Source: Anaerolineae bacterium
GTDB lineage: Bacteria; Chloroflexota; Anaerolineae; 4572-78; J111
Length of the DNA stretch: 32,936 nt
Assembly (NCBI GenBank): GCA_020433805.1
Contig: JAGRBZ010000044.1
Coordinates: forward strand, 1 to 32,936
Direction: 5' to 3'
Part shown: one piece after another, positions 1-7,423 of the stretch
How the letters are laid out: each line of letters begins with the position of its first letter
Position numbering within the stretch: position 1 is the stretch's first letter
Made by a program: the position numbers and the translations under genes
The notes under the pieces: generated by a model
What the model saw: the letters and a program-made list of their open reading frames with translations, nothing else
What the model was told of the DNA's origin: nothing
Database searches by the model: none

Positions 1-139
1 ATATCCGTCTTCTGGTCGGGATAACGCATTTCGGAAACCCTAAAGGTCTTTTTCGCACAAGGTGACAACTTGCGTTAGGTTACCAAAATGACGTAGGTCT
101 TATTCCTGTCTAAATGTAGAGATTATTGAAGAAAATGTC

Positions 140-928
140 TTAATTCGACTCCTCTTCCTCTTCTTCCTCACCATCATCTATATATGACGGATCACATTCG
201 GCGATGCGACCGGGAGCACCGATTTCACCGGTCCAAATCATATCCCCGGTGGTGAAAAACGCTAAAGCCTCTTGCTGCGAAAAGCTTTCGTAAATCGTGC
301 CGTCCGGATCGACAAATTGGCCGCCGGATTGCTGCGGTACAAAGGTCGTTGTACCGTCGGTATCAATCTCAAACAGCCCGTTAGCACCCCACAGCGAGAA
401 GTCCCCATCATTGGGTCCAATATAGATGGGGCCATCCGCCGAGGCTGGAATAGGCGACGCCTGCGCACCGATCAACCCTAACCCCTCGCTGACGCACACA
501 AACTCATCCCGTTCGAGTTCGGTGTTGTAAGTGTGTTGGACAAAGGCAACCTGGTTCAGCACATCTCGAACCAGCGGATGAGTCGGATCGGCAGTCGGTT
601 CGGGCGTCACCGTCGGCGTAACCTGCACTTCAACCACTTTTTCAACCTCAACTTCTACAGTTTCGACGACCGGCACTTCCTTCTCAACCTCAACCTCGAC
701 CGTTTGGACGACCGTCACCTCTTTCTCTACAATCACCGTCACCTCTTTTTCAACAATGACCTCTTGGGTGACGACTTTTTCGACCTCTTTTTCAACTTCG
801 ACCTCGACGGTCTCAACGACAACTACAGTTTCAACCACGGTCTCCGGTGTCGGTGGCGGGCCACCACAGGCAGCCAATGTCGCTAATATTCCAAAAACTG
901 AAACAATAACCAACGCATTCTTTAACAT
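140..928 (-). CDS. Lipoprotein with Val/Glu/Lys-rich stalk, function unknown
   Basis: A 262-aa predicted exported lipoprotein. Residues 1-21 form a lipoprotein signal peptide ending in a lipobox, Leu-Ala-Ala-Cys with Cys21 as the lipidation site. Residues about 28-108 are a low-complexity stalk of repeated Val-Glu-Val-Glu-Lys-Glu-Val type motifs, then a Pro/Thr-rich hinge (about 105-118), a globular part of about 130 residues with two Cys (near 143 and 238), and an acidic tail ending in seven Glu. Stalks of this kind are common just after the lipobox in Chloroflexota lipoproteins, often solute-binding ones, but no transporter domain is visible here. The ATG is supported by a strong Shine-Dalgarno (AGGAGGG, about 8 bases upstream). 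It stands alone, divergent from the signalling operon. The role of the globular part was not recognised; a surface-anchored domain held away from the membrane is an inference. Confidence 0.85.
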   Translation of the reverse strand: MLKNALVIVSVFGILATLAACGGPPPTPETVVETVVVVETVEVEVEKEVEKVVTQEVIVEKEVTVIVEKEVTVVQTVEVEVEKEVPVVETVEVEVEKVVEVQVTPTVTPEPTADPTHPLVRDVLNQVAFVQHTYNTELERDEFVCVSEGLGLIGAQASPIPASADGPIYIGPNDGDFSLWGANGLFEIDTDGTTTFVPQQSGGQFVDPDGTIYESFSQQEALAFFTTGDMIWTGEIGAPGRIAECDPSYIDDGEEEEEEESN

Positions 929-1063
929 TTATTATTTCCCTCCTAAAATAAAAAAACAACAGGTTTATCGGTAGAACAAGTAAGCTAAGCTAATCTTTAT
1001 CGGGAGGAACTTGCCATAGAGGCTCCTTAACTGGTGGTTTTGGGGTTAGTCATTGGGATGGAT

Positions 1064-1105
1064 GGTTAGTTGGTTGGTTGGTTGTTAGCCAACCAGCCAA
1101 CCACC
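1064..1105. repeat. GGTT/CCAA short-tandem-repeat hairpin
   Basis: Tandem GGTT units (1072-1084) are followed after a 5-base loop by CCAACCAGCCAACC (1089-1102), which can fold into a 13-bp stem with one G-T wobble. No T-run follows on either strand, so it does not look like an intrinsic terminator. The same CCAA-rich motif recurs at 10421-10472, 13628-13689 and 19701-19750. Confidence 0.75.
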
Positions 1106-1224
1106 CTACTATCAAACTATCGTTCCCATTTTTATAAACGACCATGGCTTTATAGGTGTTACGATAAGACAAATTTACTAGACGCTTTTTAACCTTCTGC
1201 AAGTTTTTTGCAACCTTTTTACAG

Positions 1225-1230
1225 TATAAT
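1225..1230 (+). promoter_or_regulatory. Candidate -10 box of the signalling operon
   Basis: A perfect TATAAT lies 48 bases before the ATG at 1278. No convincing -35 hexamer is found at 16-18 bp spacing (the region is T-rich), so this is a partial promoter call. The gene has its own ribosome binding site, GGAG, at about 1268-1271. Confidence 0.45.
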
Positions 1231-1277
1231 AATGGTAATAAAGCTGGACGGACTGATACGATTAACTGGAGTAAAGC

Positions 1278-2234
1278 ATGGTCATCAAATTCTGGGGAAC
1301 CCGAGGTTCTATCCCCACGTCACTTTCTGCGAGCGCATTAAAAAGAAAATATCACCAGGTGCTGACCGGAGCGGCCGGACTAGATTTAAACAATGAGGCG
1401 GTTCTAGAGCGCTATCTCGATCAACTGCCGCTCCATTTGCAGCAGCCGGTGGGCGGCAATACCACGTGCCTTGAAATCCGATCAGGCGATCAGCTTTTGA
1501 TTGTCGATGCCGGTTCCGGTATTCGGCTGTTGGGTCTTGATATGCTGGAGAATGGCTTTGGTTCCGAGGAAAACGGCCGCGCCGATATTCTCATGACGCA
1601 CACGCACTGGGACCACATCCAGGGCTTTCCCTTTTTTAGGCCGGCCTTTGTACCAACCAACCACTTTACCTTTTACAGCCCTTTCGATGATCTGGCCGAC
1701 CGCTTGACTCAGCAGCAGCATCCTTACTACTTCCCGGTTCCGGTTACCTATATGAGCGCCCGGTTGGAGTTCAATCGTATCGAACCGAACACCTGGCGTC
1801 AGCTCGGGAACTTCCGCATCTACCCGATGCGCCTATCGCACCCTGGTTTAACCTATGGCTACCGCATTGAAGACGGCCATGCGTGCCTGGTTATGGCAAC
1901 CGATTCAGAGTACAAGCGGGTTGATCCGAAAAGCACCGAAGCGTACATTAAATTCTTTCAGGATGCCGATCTGCTTATTTTCGATGCCCAGTACAGTCTC
2001 AGCGAATCGCTTGACAAACCTGACTGGGGCCACAGCACGGCCATGGTGGGGGCCGAATTTTCCCACCGCGCCAACGTAAAACGACTCGCCCTCTTTCACC
2101 ACGACCCCACCAGCCCTGATGAAAAAATTTGGGGTGCCAAAGAGCAGGCTGAAGCCTATCTTATGCGCCGCCACAATGGCCGTAGTGCGTGCGAGGTTTT
2201 GGTTGCCTATGACGGCCTAACCGTAGAGGTGTAA
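1278..2234 (+). CDS. Metallo-beta-lactamase-fold hydrolase (PhnP/RNase Z-like)
   Basis: A 318-aa metallo-beta-lactamase-fold protein. The metal motif Thr-His-Thr-His-Trp-Asp-His is at 107-113 (His108, His110, Asp112, His113), followed by Ile-Gln-Gly-Phe-Pro-Phe-Phe, and further candidate ligands sit in Ser-His-Pro near 188, Ala-Thr-Asp near 209 and Gly-His-Ser-Thr near 252. The start Phe-Trp-Gly-Thr-Arg-Gly-Ser-Ile-Pro and the Gly-Gly-Asn-Thr-Thr-Cys segment are typical of the COG1235-like group, whose characterised relatives cleave phosphodiesters. About 40 extra residues (15-57) separate these two motifs. The ATG follows GGAG by 6 bases. The gene ends 2 bp before the start of the histidine kinase, so the two are probably translationally coupled. 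The substrate is unknown; cleavage of a nucleotide second messenger is only a guess from the context. Confidence 0.88.
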   Translation: MVIKFWGTRGSIPTSLSASALKRKYHQVLTGAAGLDLNNEAVLERYLDQLPLHLQQPVGGNTTCLEIRSGDQLLIVDAGSGIRLLGLDMLENGFGSEENGRADILMTHTHWDHIQGFPFFRPAFVPTNHFTFYSPFDDLADRLTQQQHPYYFPVPVTYMSARLEFNRIEPNTWRQLGNFRIYPMRLSHPGLTYGYRIEDGHACLVMATDSEYKRVDPKSTEAYIKFFQDADLLIFDAQYSLSESLDKPDWGHSTAMVGAEFSHRANVKRLALFHHDPTSPDEKIWGAKEQAEAYLMRRHNGRSACEVLVAYDGLTVEV

Positions 2235-2236
2235 AT

Positions 2237-4999
2237 GTGTCTTTAGACGTACTGAGCCGCGCCAAAGAAAGTTTAACAACCGAGCGGCTAAAAAGTCTGT
2301 ATGAACTTATCGGACTGATGAATTCCGTTTACCAGTTGCAAGACCTTTTAGAATTTGTCATCGATAGAGCTTTGAGTTTAACAAGAGGGCAGCGCGGCCT
2401 GCTGCTGCTTCATGATGATCATGATAGTCGACTTCAACAGATTGCCGTCAAACGCGGTCCCGATTTAGACGATAACCGCGTTGAGGAAGCGCTTAATTTT
2501 GTCAGCACAACGGTCATTAAAGATGTTCTCGACAAAGGTGAACCGCGCCTTATTATGAATCTGCCGGGTGAGCCACGCTATGAGGGCGTTACCAGCATCG
2601 CCACCGTTAGATTCAAAAATGTGCGCTCGGTGCTGGCTGTGCCGCTTAAAGTGGAACAAGAGCTGGTCGGCCTCATTTACATCGATCACCCCCAGCAGTC
2701 GATCTTTGGGCAAGCCGATCTCGATTTTTTGAGCGCGTTTGCCAGCCAGGCCGCTTTGGCAATCCACCGTGCTCAAGCCCACCAGCGACAACTCGATGAA
2801 CTAACCCTGCTCAATCGCCTCAGCCACAGCGTGGTCGAGGTACTCGATTTGGATGAAGTGCTAACCCGAATTGTCCGCGAAGCCACCCAAATGCTGCATG
2901 TCGAAACCGGCTCAGTGCTACTGCTCGACCCCTACGACTCTTCACTCTACTTTGCCACCTCTATCTCCAACGGCAAACGTATCGACATTCCGACCCGGTT
3001 GCGCAGCGACCAAGGATTGGCCGGGTGGGTTGTCTCCACCGGCGAAACCGTGTGCATTAGTGACGTCACGCGGGACTCACGCTGGTATGGTGAGGTAGAA
3101 TATGGCTTCGTCACGCGCTCGTTGCTGGCCGTACCGCTACAATCCGAGCGGCGTAGGCTAGGTGTTCTCCAAATTCTCAACAAAAAAAGTCCGGCCGGCT
3201 TCAGCCGCAGCGATGAGGCGCTTTTGGCTGCTTTCGCTGCATCATCGACCATCGCCATTGAAAATGCGCGCCTTTACGAAGAAGCCAGCCAGGCTCGCCG
3301 CCTAAGAGCGCTCAATCAAATCGCCTTGGAATTAAGCAAAACCCTCGACCTGACCAAGATACTATCGATAGGTCTGGAAAAAACGTTGTCCGAACTCCAC
3401 GCCGATGCAGGAGCCATCCACCTGATTAGCCTACACGCCCAAACCGAGTCGCTTTCAAGCCACTTGACCCGCAGCTTGAAACCAGACTCTCCGCTAAGCC
3501 ACAAACAAACCACGGCGCTGACGGCTTTGTCGAACCGGCTGCTTAGCGAATCCGAGACCGACCCGTTCGTCATTAACGATCCAGACCAAGCCGCTCTTCA
3601 GGTTCCCGAGGCCAGCGCCATCGCTCTAGCCGCTATCAAAGGCGGCGACAAAATAGAGGGGTCACTGGCTATCGTATCGACAACCTCACGCCTATTCTCT
3701 AAAGAAGAAACGAACCTGCTGGCCGGCATTGCCCACGTCATCGGGCTGGCGGTACAAAACGCTACCCACTATAACCAAATGCAGGCTAAAACCCTGCACC
3801 TCACCTACTTAAACGAAATTGGCAGCGCCTTAACCAGCAGTTTGGAGCTAGATCGTGTCCTGCGCGTCAATATTGAAGGCGTCAACTCGGTGCTCAAAAC
3901 CGAGCGCACGTCTGTGTTTCTCATCGATGACAAAACCAACGAACTGGTTCTCCGCTACACCAACGAGGGCGATGCCGACATCCGGCTCAGCTATCCCTGG
4001 CAGGGTATCGCCGGCTGGGTGGCCTCGCACGATGAACCGGCGCTGGTCAACGACGCGCTGGCCGATCCGCGCCACTCCCGCGAGGTGGCCCACCAAACCG
4101 GCTACAAAACCCGCTCGCTGCTGTGTGTGCCACTTAAGGTCAATGGCGAAGTCATCGGCGTGGTCGAAGCACTCAACCGCACCGACGGCCAAGGATTTAG
4201 CCAACAGCATCTCAGCTTGATCATCGAGTTTACCCAATGGGCCGCCATCGCCATCCACAACGCCCGTCTCTTTGACGAGCTGGTGCAAGCCTACCAGCAC
4301 CTGGCCGATGAGCAGCGCCGCCGCATCACCGCCGAAACCCGGGGGGCCATGGCCGCAGTCATTCTTGATATGGCCCATACGATGAACAATATTGTCGGCG
4401 CGGTTCGGGTTTGGGCTTTGACGTTGGAACAACACCCGCTCTCTGCGCCCCAAGCGCCGCTCTACAATAAGTTGATAAGCCAAATTCGAGAAAACGCCGA
4501 AGAAGCCATCGACCTCATTCACCGGCTGCGCGATCCGCTCGAACCGCCAGAGCTAGAACCAACCGATGTCTATACCTGTCTCGATGAAGCCATCCAGAGC
4601 TGTTGGCAGCCGGGCAACATCGAAATCGACAAAGATTACAGCCAGACGCTTCCACCGGTCAAAGCCAACGCCCACTGTTTGCAGGCGGTATTCCACAATC
4701 TGCTCTCGAATGCTATTCAGGCCATCGCCGAAACGGGCGGACGAGTCGGCATCGCGACCCAAGTAACCCACCACCAGCAAGTGGAAATTACCATCAGCGA
4801 TAATGGCCCCGGCATTCCGCCGGAACTAAAGCTCGATATTTTTAAGCCAGGCGTTTCAACCAAATCGGGTCTTGGCTTTGGTCTGTGGCTGGTCGAAACA
4901 TTTATTCACCAATTCGAGGGCGCGATCAGTTTTACAACCTCGGAAGAAGGCACCATTTTTACCGTTTTGCTGCACCCCTGGCAAGACCAAAATGCTTGA
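2237..4999 (+). CDS. Cytosolic sensor histidine kinase with about four GAF domains
   Basis: A 920-aa histidine kinase without signal peptide or membrane segments, so it should sense cytoplasmic or diffusible signals. Four GAF-like modules can be followed at about 27-178, 200-350, 363-505 and 520-675; each of the better conserved ones has the pattern Gly-(Ile/Leu)-Ala-Gly-Trp-Val and a later Ser-Leu-Leu-x-Val-Pro-Leu. GAF3 is the most divergent. The transmitter has the phosphoacceptor region Asp-Met-Ala-His-Thr-Met-Asn-Asn (His714), an N-box His-Asn-Leu-Leu-Ser-Asn-Ala, a G1 box Asp-Asn-Gly-Pro-Gly-Ile and a G2 box Gly-Leu-Gly-Phe-Gly-Leu, so it should be active. The start is GTG at 2237; an ATG at 2235 is in another frame that stops at once. 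The partner is probably the regulator 21 bp downstream. Ligands of the GAF domains are unknown. Confidence 0.92.
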   Translation: MSLDVLSRAKESLTTERLKSLYELIGLMNSVYQLQDLLEFVIDRALSLTRGQRGLLLLHDDHDSRLQQIAVKRGPDLDDNRVEEALNFVSTTVIKDVLDKGEPRLIMNLPGEPRYEGVTSIATVRFKNVRSVLAVPLKVEQELVGLIYIDHPQQSIFGQADLDFLSAFASQAALAIHRAQAHQRQLDELTLLNRLSHSVVEVLDLDEVLTRIVREATQMLHVETGSVLLLDPYDSSLYFATSISNGKRIDIPTRLRSDQGLAGWVVSTGETVCISDVTRDSRWYGEVEYGFVTRSLLAVPLQSERRRLGVLQILNKKSPAGFSRSDEALLAAFAASSTIAIENARLYEEASQARRLRALNQIALELSKTLDLTKILSIGLEKTLSELHADAGAIHLISLHAQTESLSSHLTRSLKPDSPLSHKQTTALTALSNRLLSESETDPFVINDPDQAALQVPEASAIALAAIKGGDKIEGSLAIVSTTSRLFSKEETNLLAGIAHVIGLAVQNATHYNQMQAKTLHLTYLNEIGSALTSSLELDRVLRVNIEGVNSVLKTERTSVFLIDDKTNELVLRYTNEGDADIRLSYPWQGIAGWVASHDEPALVNDALADPRHSREVAHQTGYKTRSLLCVPLKVNGEVIGVVEALNRTDGQGFSQQHLSLIIEFTQWAAIAIHNARLFDELVQAYQHLADEQRRRITAETRGAMAAVILDMAHTMNNIVGAVRVWALTLEQHPLSAPQAPLYNKLISQIRENAEEAIDLIHRLRDPLEPPELEPTDVYTCLDEAIQSCWQPGNIEIDKDYSQTLPPVKANAHCLQAVFHNLLSNAIQAIAETGGRVGIATQVTHHQQVEITISDNGPGIPPELKLDIFKPGVSTKSGLGFGLWLVETFIHQFEGAISFTTSEEGTIFTVLLHPWQDQNA

Positions 5000-5020
5000 T
5001 AGCATCATCGGAGAAAACGT

Positions 5021-6685
5021 ATGAGTCACCAACCCAACATTCTCGTTGTCGAAGATAGAGCCGATTGGCAAGGTATCCTGTACGAATCGGTTCTGCGCGA
5101 GGGCTACACACCCCACCCGGCCACCACGTATGAAGAAGCCTTGAGCGCGTTGGACACCAAAAAATTCGATCTGGCTATTGTTGATCCGGTGCTCGATATG
5201 GCCAACCGCTTCAACCGCGAAGGGCTAAGCGTGGTGGAGAAAATCCGCAAAATCGAGCCGGATATGCCCGTAGTCATCATCACCGGCTCTTTTACGCGCG
5301 ATATGAGAGTCAGCCTGCAGCAGCTCTCGCCCAACTCGCCGGTGCTCTATAAGGAGAATTGGGACCCGGTTCATTTCAGCCAACTCATACACGAATTTGT
5401 GGGCGAGCATGCCGGTATCAAGCCACTCAGCGAGGATGTCCCGCCCCAGTTCTCAGCTAAGTCAGAGCCACGCCTCGCCCCGCCTGCGTCGGATAAGGCC
5501 ATCAACGCCCCACGTGTTCTTTTGGTGGAAAATCGGGAAGATTGGCAGAATATTGTCGTCAGCACCCTCAACGAGGCCGGCTGCTTTTGGCGCGTTGCCC
5601 AGAGCGCTCAAGAGGCCCTGCTGGAGTTAGAGCGCGAAAGTTTCCATTTGGTCATTTTGGATTTGAAGCTGCAAAAAGCCAACGTACCCCTTTCTTCCAG
5701 CGAAGGCTGGCTGCTACTTGATCATCTCGTTGAGGTTCAGCCCAAAACCAAAGTCGTTATTCTTAGCGGGCAGGCCGGTCCCGGCGATGTCGCCGACTTG
5801 CTTAAGAACTATCCCATCATCGATTTCATCGAAAAGCAGCGCTTTACCACCACCGCCATCCGCGCCGCGATTGAACAAGCCACGCAGGCTCCGGAACTGC
5901 GTATTCAAACGTTCGGGCAGTTCCGTTTATGGCGCGACGGCAAGCTCATCGACAACTGGGAGCGCTCCCAAGCCGAAACTGTAGTAAAATTGCTGCTGAT
6001 ACGGCGCGCCCGGGCCGGTCGTGCCGTTCTCGCCGATGAACTTATTACCCGCCTGTGGCCCGACTCAGACGAATTGAGCGGGCGCAAAAAGCTCCTGCCG
6101 CTCATCAGCAACGCGCGTCGCACCTTGGAGCCGGACATCGAGCCGCGCGACTCTAATTTCATTCTGCGCACGGCCAACGGTTATTTCTTTGAACTCAGCG
6201 GTCATTCCAATTGGGATCTGATCGAGTTTCGGCACTATTTGCAGCAAGGACGCGACCTGGCCAAAGCCGAGCGGTGGGCTGATGCCATCGCCGAGTTGGA
6301 AAGCGGACGCACGCTCTACAAAGGCGACTTTTTGGCCGAAGATCGCTACGATGACTGGGCCATCAACATTCGTCGCGAAATTGCCATCGAATACCGCGAT
6401 CTGCTCGTGCTGCTGGCCGATGCCTATGCAGCGTTAGGTCGCTACCAAGAGGCTATCGTGCCCTGCGAGCTGGCCCTCCAAAAAGATCCGCTGCTGGAGA
6501 GCGTCTACCGGCGCTTAATGCGCTACCACGCCTGCAACCACGACAAAGGTCAGGCGCTCAAAGTATACCGCGACTGCCTCAAGCTGTTCGAGGAGCTATT
6601 CGGCGAAAGCCCCACACCCGCCACCCGACGCCTTCATGAGGCCATCGCCAATGATGAGCCGCTGGATTGTCATGGGCAGGAGTAA
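5021..6685 (+). CDS. Double-receiver response regulator with winged helix and BTAD domain
   Basis: A 554-aa response regulator, likely partner of the preceding kinase. Receiver 1 (about 5-128) has Glu11-Asp12, phospho-acceptor Asp55, Thr88 and Lys111. Receiver 2 (about 164-285) has acceptor Asp214 and a conserved Lys near 263, but its acidic pair reads Glu170-Asn171, so metal binding may be weakened. A linker rich in Pro/Ser joins them. Residues about 293-395 resemble an OmpR/SARP-type winged-helix DNA-binding domain (Phe-Gly-Gln-Phe-Arg-Leu-Trp start), and 405-545 form the helical bacterial transcriptional activator domain with TPR-like repeats. The ATG follows GGAG by 8 bases. BTAD regulators are usually transcriptional activators; the targets cannot be read from this window. 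No terminator is evident after the stop. Confidence 0.9.
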   Translation: MSHQPNILVVEDRADWQGILYESVLREGYTPHPATTYEEALSALDTKKFDLAIVDPVLDMANRFNREGLSVVEKIRKIEPDMPVVIITGSFTRDMRVSLQQLSPNSPVLYKENWDPVHFSQLIHEFVGEHAGIKPLSEDVPPQFSAKSEPRLAPPASDKAINAPRVLLVENREDWQNIVVSTLNEAGCFWRVAQSAQEALLELERESFHLVILDLKLQKANVPLSSSEGWLLLDHLVEVQPKTKVVILSGQAGPGDVADLLKNYPIIDFIEKQRFTTTAIRAAIEQATQAPELRIQTFGQFRLWRDGKLIDNWERSQAETVVKLLLIRRARAGRAVLADELITRLWPDSDELSGRKKLLPLISNARRTLEPDIEPRDSNFILRTANGYFFELSGHSNWDLIEFRHYLQQGRDLAKAERWADAIAELESGRTLYKGDFLAEDRYDDWAINIRREIAIEYRDLLVLLADAYAALGRYQEAIVPCELALQKDPLLESVYRRLMRYHACNHDKGQALKVYRDCLKLFEELFGESPTPATRRLHEAIANDEPLDCHGQE

Positions 6686-6747
6686 ATAGGCGAACTACTC
6701 CTTCACCTCAAGAAATGCACGCTTTCTAACCATAAGTTTGCAGTTTG

Positions 6748-6774
6748 GTTAGCATTATGCTAACATGTCGACAT
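6748..6774. promoter_or_regulatory. Paired palindromes at the toxin-antitoxin promoter
   Basis: A palindrome with 8-bp perfect arms, GTTAGCAT-T-ATGCTAAC (6748-6764), directly abuts a second perfect 10-bp palindrome ATGTCGACAT (6765-6774) that overlaps the toxin ATG at 6773. Toxin-antitoxin operons are usually repressed by the antitoxin binding such sites. TATGCT (6756-6761) could be the -10 box; if so the transcript starts only a few bases before the ATG. No good -35 was found. Confidence 0.6.
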
Positions 6775-7030
6775 GTATCGTATTGTCTTCACGAAGCAAG
6801 CAACCCGCGTGCTACGAAAAATGTCGCGAAATACGGCCCAACTGATCCAAGAAAAGCTTGAGCAAGTGGCTCAAGACCCATATAGTCGTAATCCAAACCT
6901 AACAAAATTGAAAGATCGAGCCGGTTACCGGCTGCGGGTTGGTGATTGGCGGGTGATTTATGAACTTGAAGATGAGCAGTTGCGAATCTTGGTCTTGAAA
7001 ATCGGACATCGAGGAGGTGTCTACCAATGA
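6773..7030 (+). CDS. RelE/ParE-family toxin
   Basis: An 85-aa basic protein with the compact RelE/ParE toxin pattern: an N-terminal Tyr-Arg-Ile-Val-Phe-Thr strand, an alpha-helical pair, [12 protein letters not shown], and the C-terminal Ile-Gly-His-Arg-Gly-Gly-Val-Tyr. Family members mostly cleave mRNA on the ribosome (RelE) or poison gyrase (ParE); this close to the RelE side by the Arg and His pattern, but the target is inferred. The length is normal and the protein looks complete. It overlaps the antitoxin start by 4 bases (ATGA). No Shine-Dalgarno precedes the ATG, and the operator palindromes run right up to it, so translation may begin on an almost leaderless message while the antitoxin has a strong site of its own. 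Confidence 0.88.
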   Translation: MYRIVFTKQATRVLRKMSRNTAQLIQEKLEQVAQDPYSRNPNLTKLKDRAGYRLRVGDWRVIYELEDEQLRILVLKIGHRGGVYQ

Positions 7031-7416
7031 ACGTTCAGATTATAGAAAAGAATGGCCGACCTGAGTGGGCCGTGATCCCTTATGAGGAGTATGAACGACT
7101 TGTAGCAGAGGCAGAGATGTTACAAGGCATTCAAGCTTTTGATGAGGCCAAAAGCGCTTTGGCTAACGGGGACGAGGAGTTGATCCCCAGCGAGGTCACG
7201 TATGCCTTACTGGATGGGAAAAATCCCCTTCGGGTCTGGCGCGAGTATCGAGGCTTGACGCAACAACAGGTTGCTGATGCAGCGCAGATCAGCAAACCCT
7301 ATTTATCTCAGCTTGAGTCGGGACAACGCAACGGCACCACCGAAGTTCTGGCTGCTATCGCCAAAGCCTTGAATGTGTCGCTGGATGATGTGGTTATGTC
7401 TGAACAAGAGAGGTGA
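7027..7416 (+). CDS. Antitoxin with N-terminal Phd-like part and C-terminal XRE helix-turn-helix
   Basis: A 129-aa protein cotranscribed with the toxin. Residues 1-60 ([16 protein letters not shown], then Tyr-Glu-Glu-Tyr) resemble the N-terminus of Phd/YefM-like or similar antitoxins. Residues about 67-125 are an XRE/Cro-type helix-turn-helix ([21 protein letters not shown]). It should neutralise the toxin and repress the operon through the upstream palindromes. A perfect GGAGGTG lies 7 bases before the ATG, much stronger than the toxin's context, which would favour antitoxin excess. Toxin-first order matches HigBA-like modules. The two-part architecture is inferred by eye. Confidence 0.85.
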   Translation: MNVQIIEKNGRPEWAVIPYEEYERLVAEAEMLQGIQAFDEAKSALANGDEELIPSEVTYALLDGKNPLRVWREYRGLTQQQVADAAQISKPYLSQLESGQRNGTTEVLAAIAKALNVSLDDVVMSEQER

Positions 7417-7423
7417 CATAGGG

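Larger units (their letters stand above)
929..1277. other. Intergenic region between divergent lipoprotein and signalling operon
   Basis: This 349-bp gap should carry the promoters for both divergent transcription units. It contains the lipoprotein ribosome binding site at its left end, a GGTT-repeat hairpin (1072-1102), an exact TATAAT at 1225-1230 pointing right, and AT-rich sequence between. No credible protein-coding gene was seen in it. Confidence 0.6.

Noticed and set aside
533-886. A 117-aa plus-strand frame opposite the lipoprotein stalk
   Set aside because: Its Asn/Phe/Asp-rich sequence is simply the complement of the repeated Val-Glu-Lys codons; the lipoprotein strand has the signal peptide and the ribosome site.
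3848-4522. A 224-aa open frame on the minus strand inside the four-GAF histidine kinase gene
   Set aside because: It is antisense to a well-conserved GAF domain and the kinase core, shows no family pattern, and is a by-product of GC-rich codon usage.
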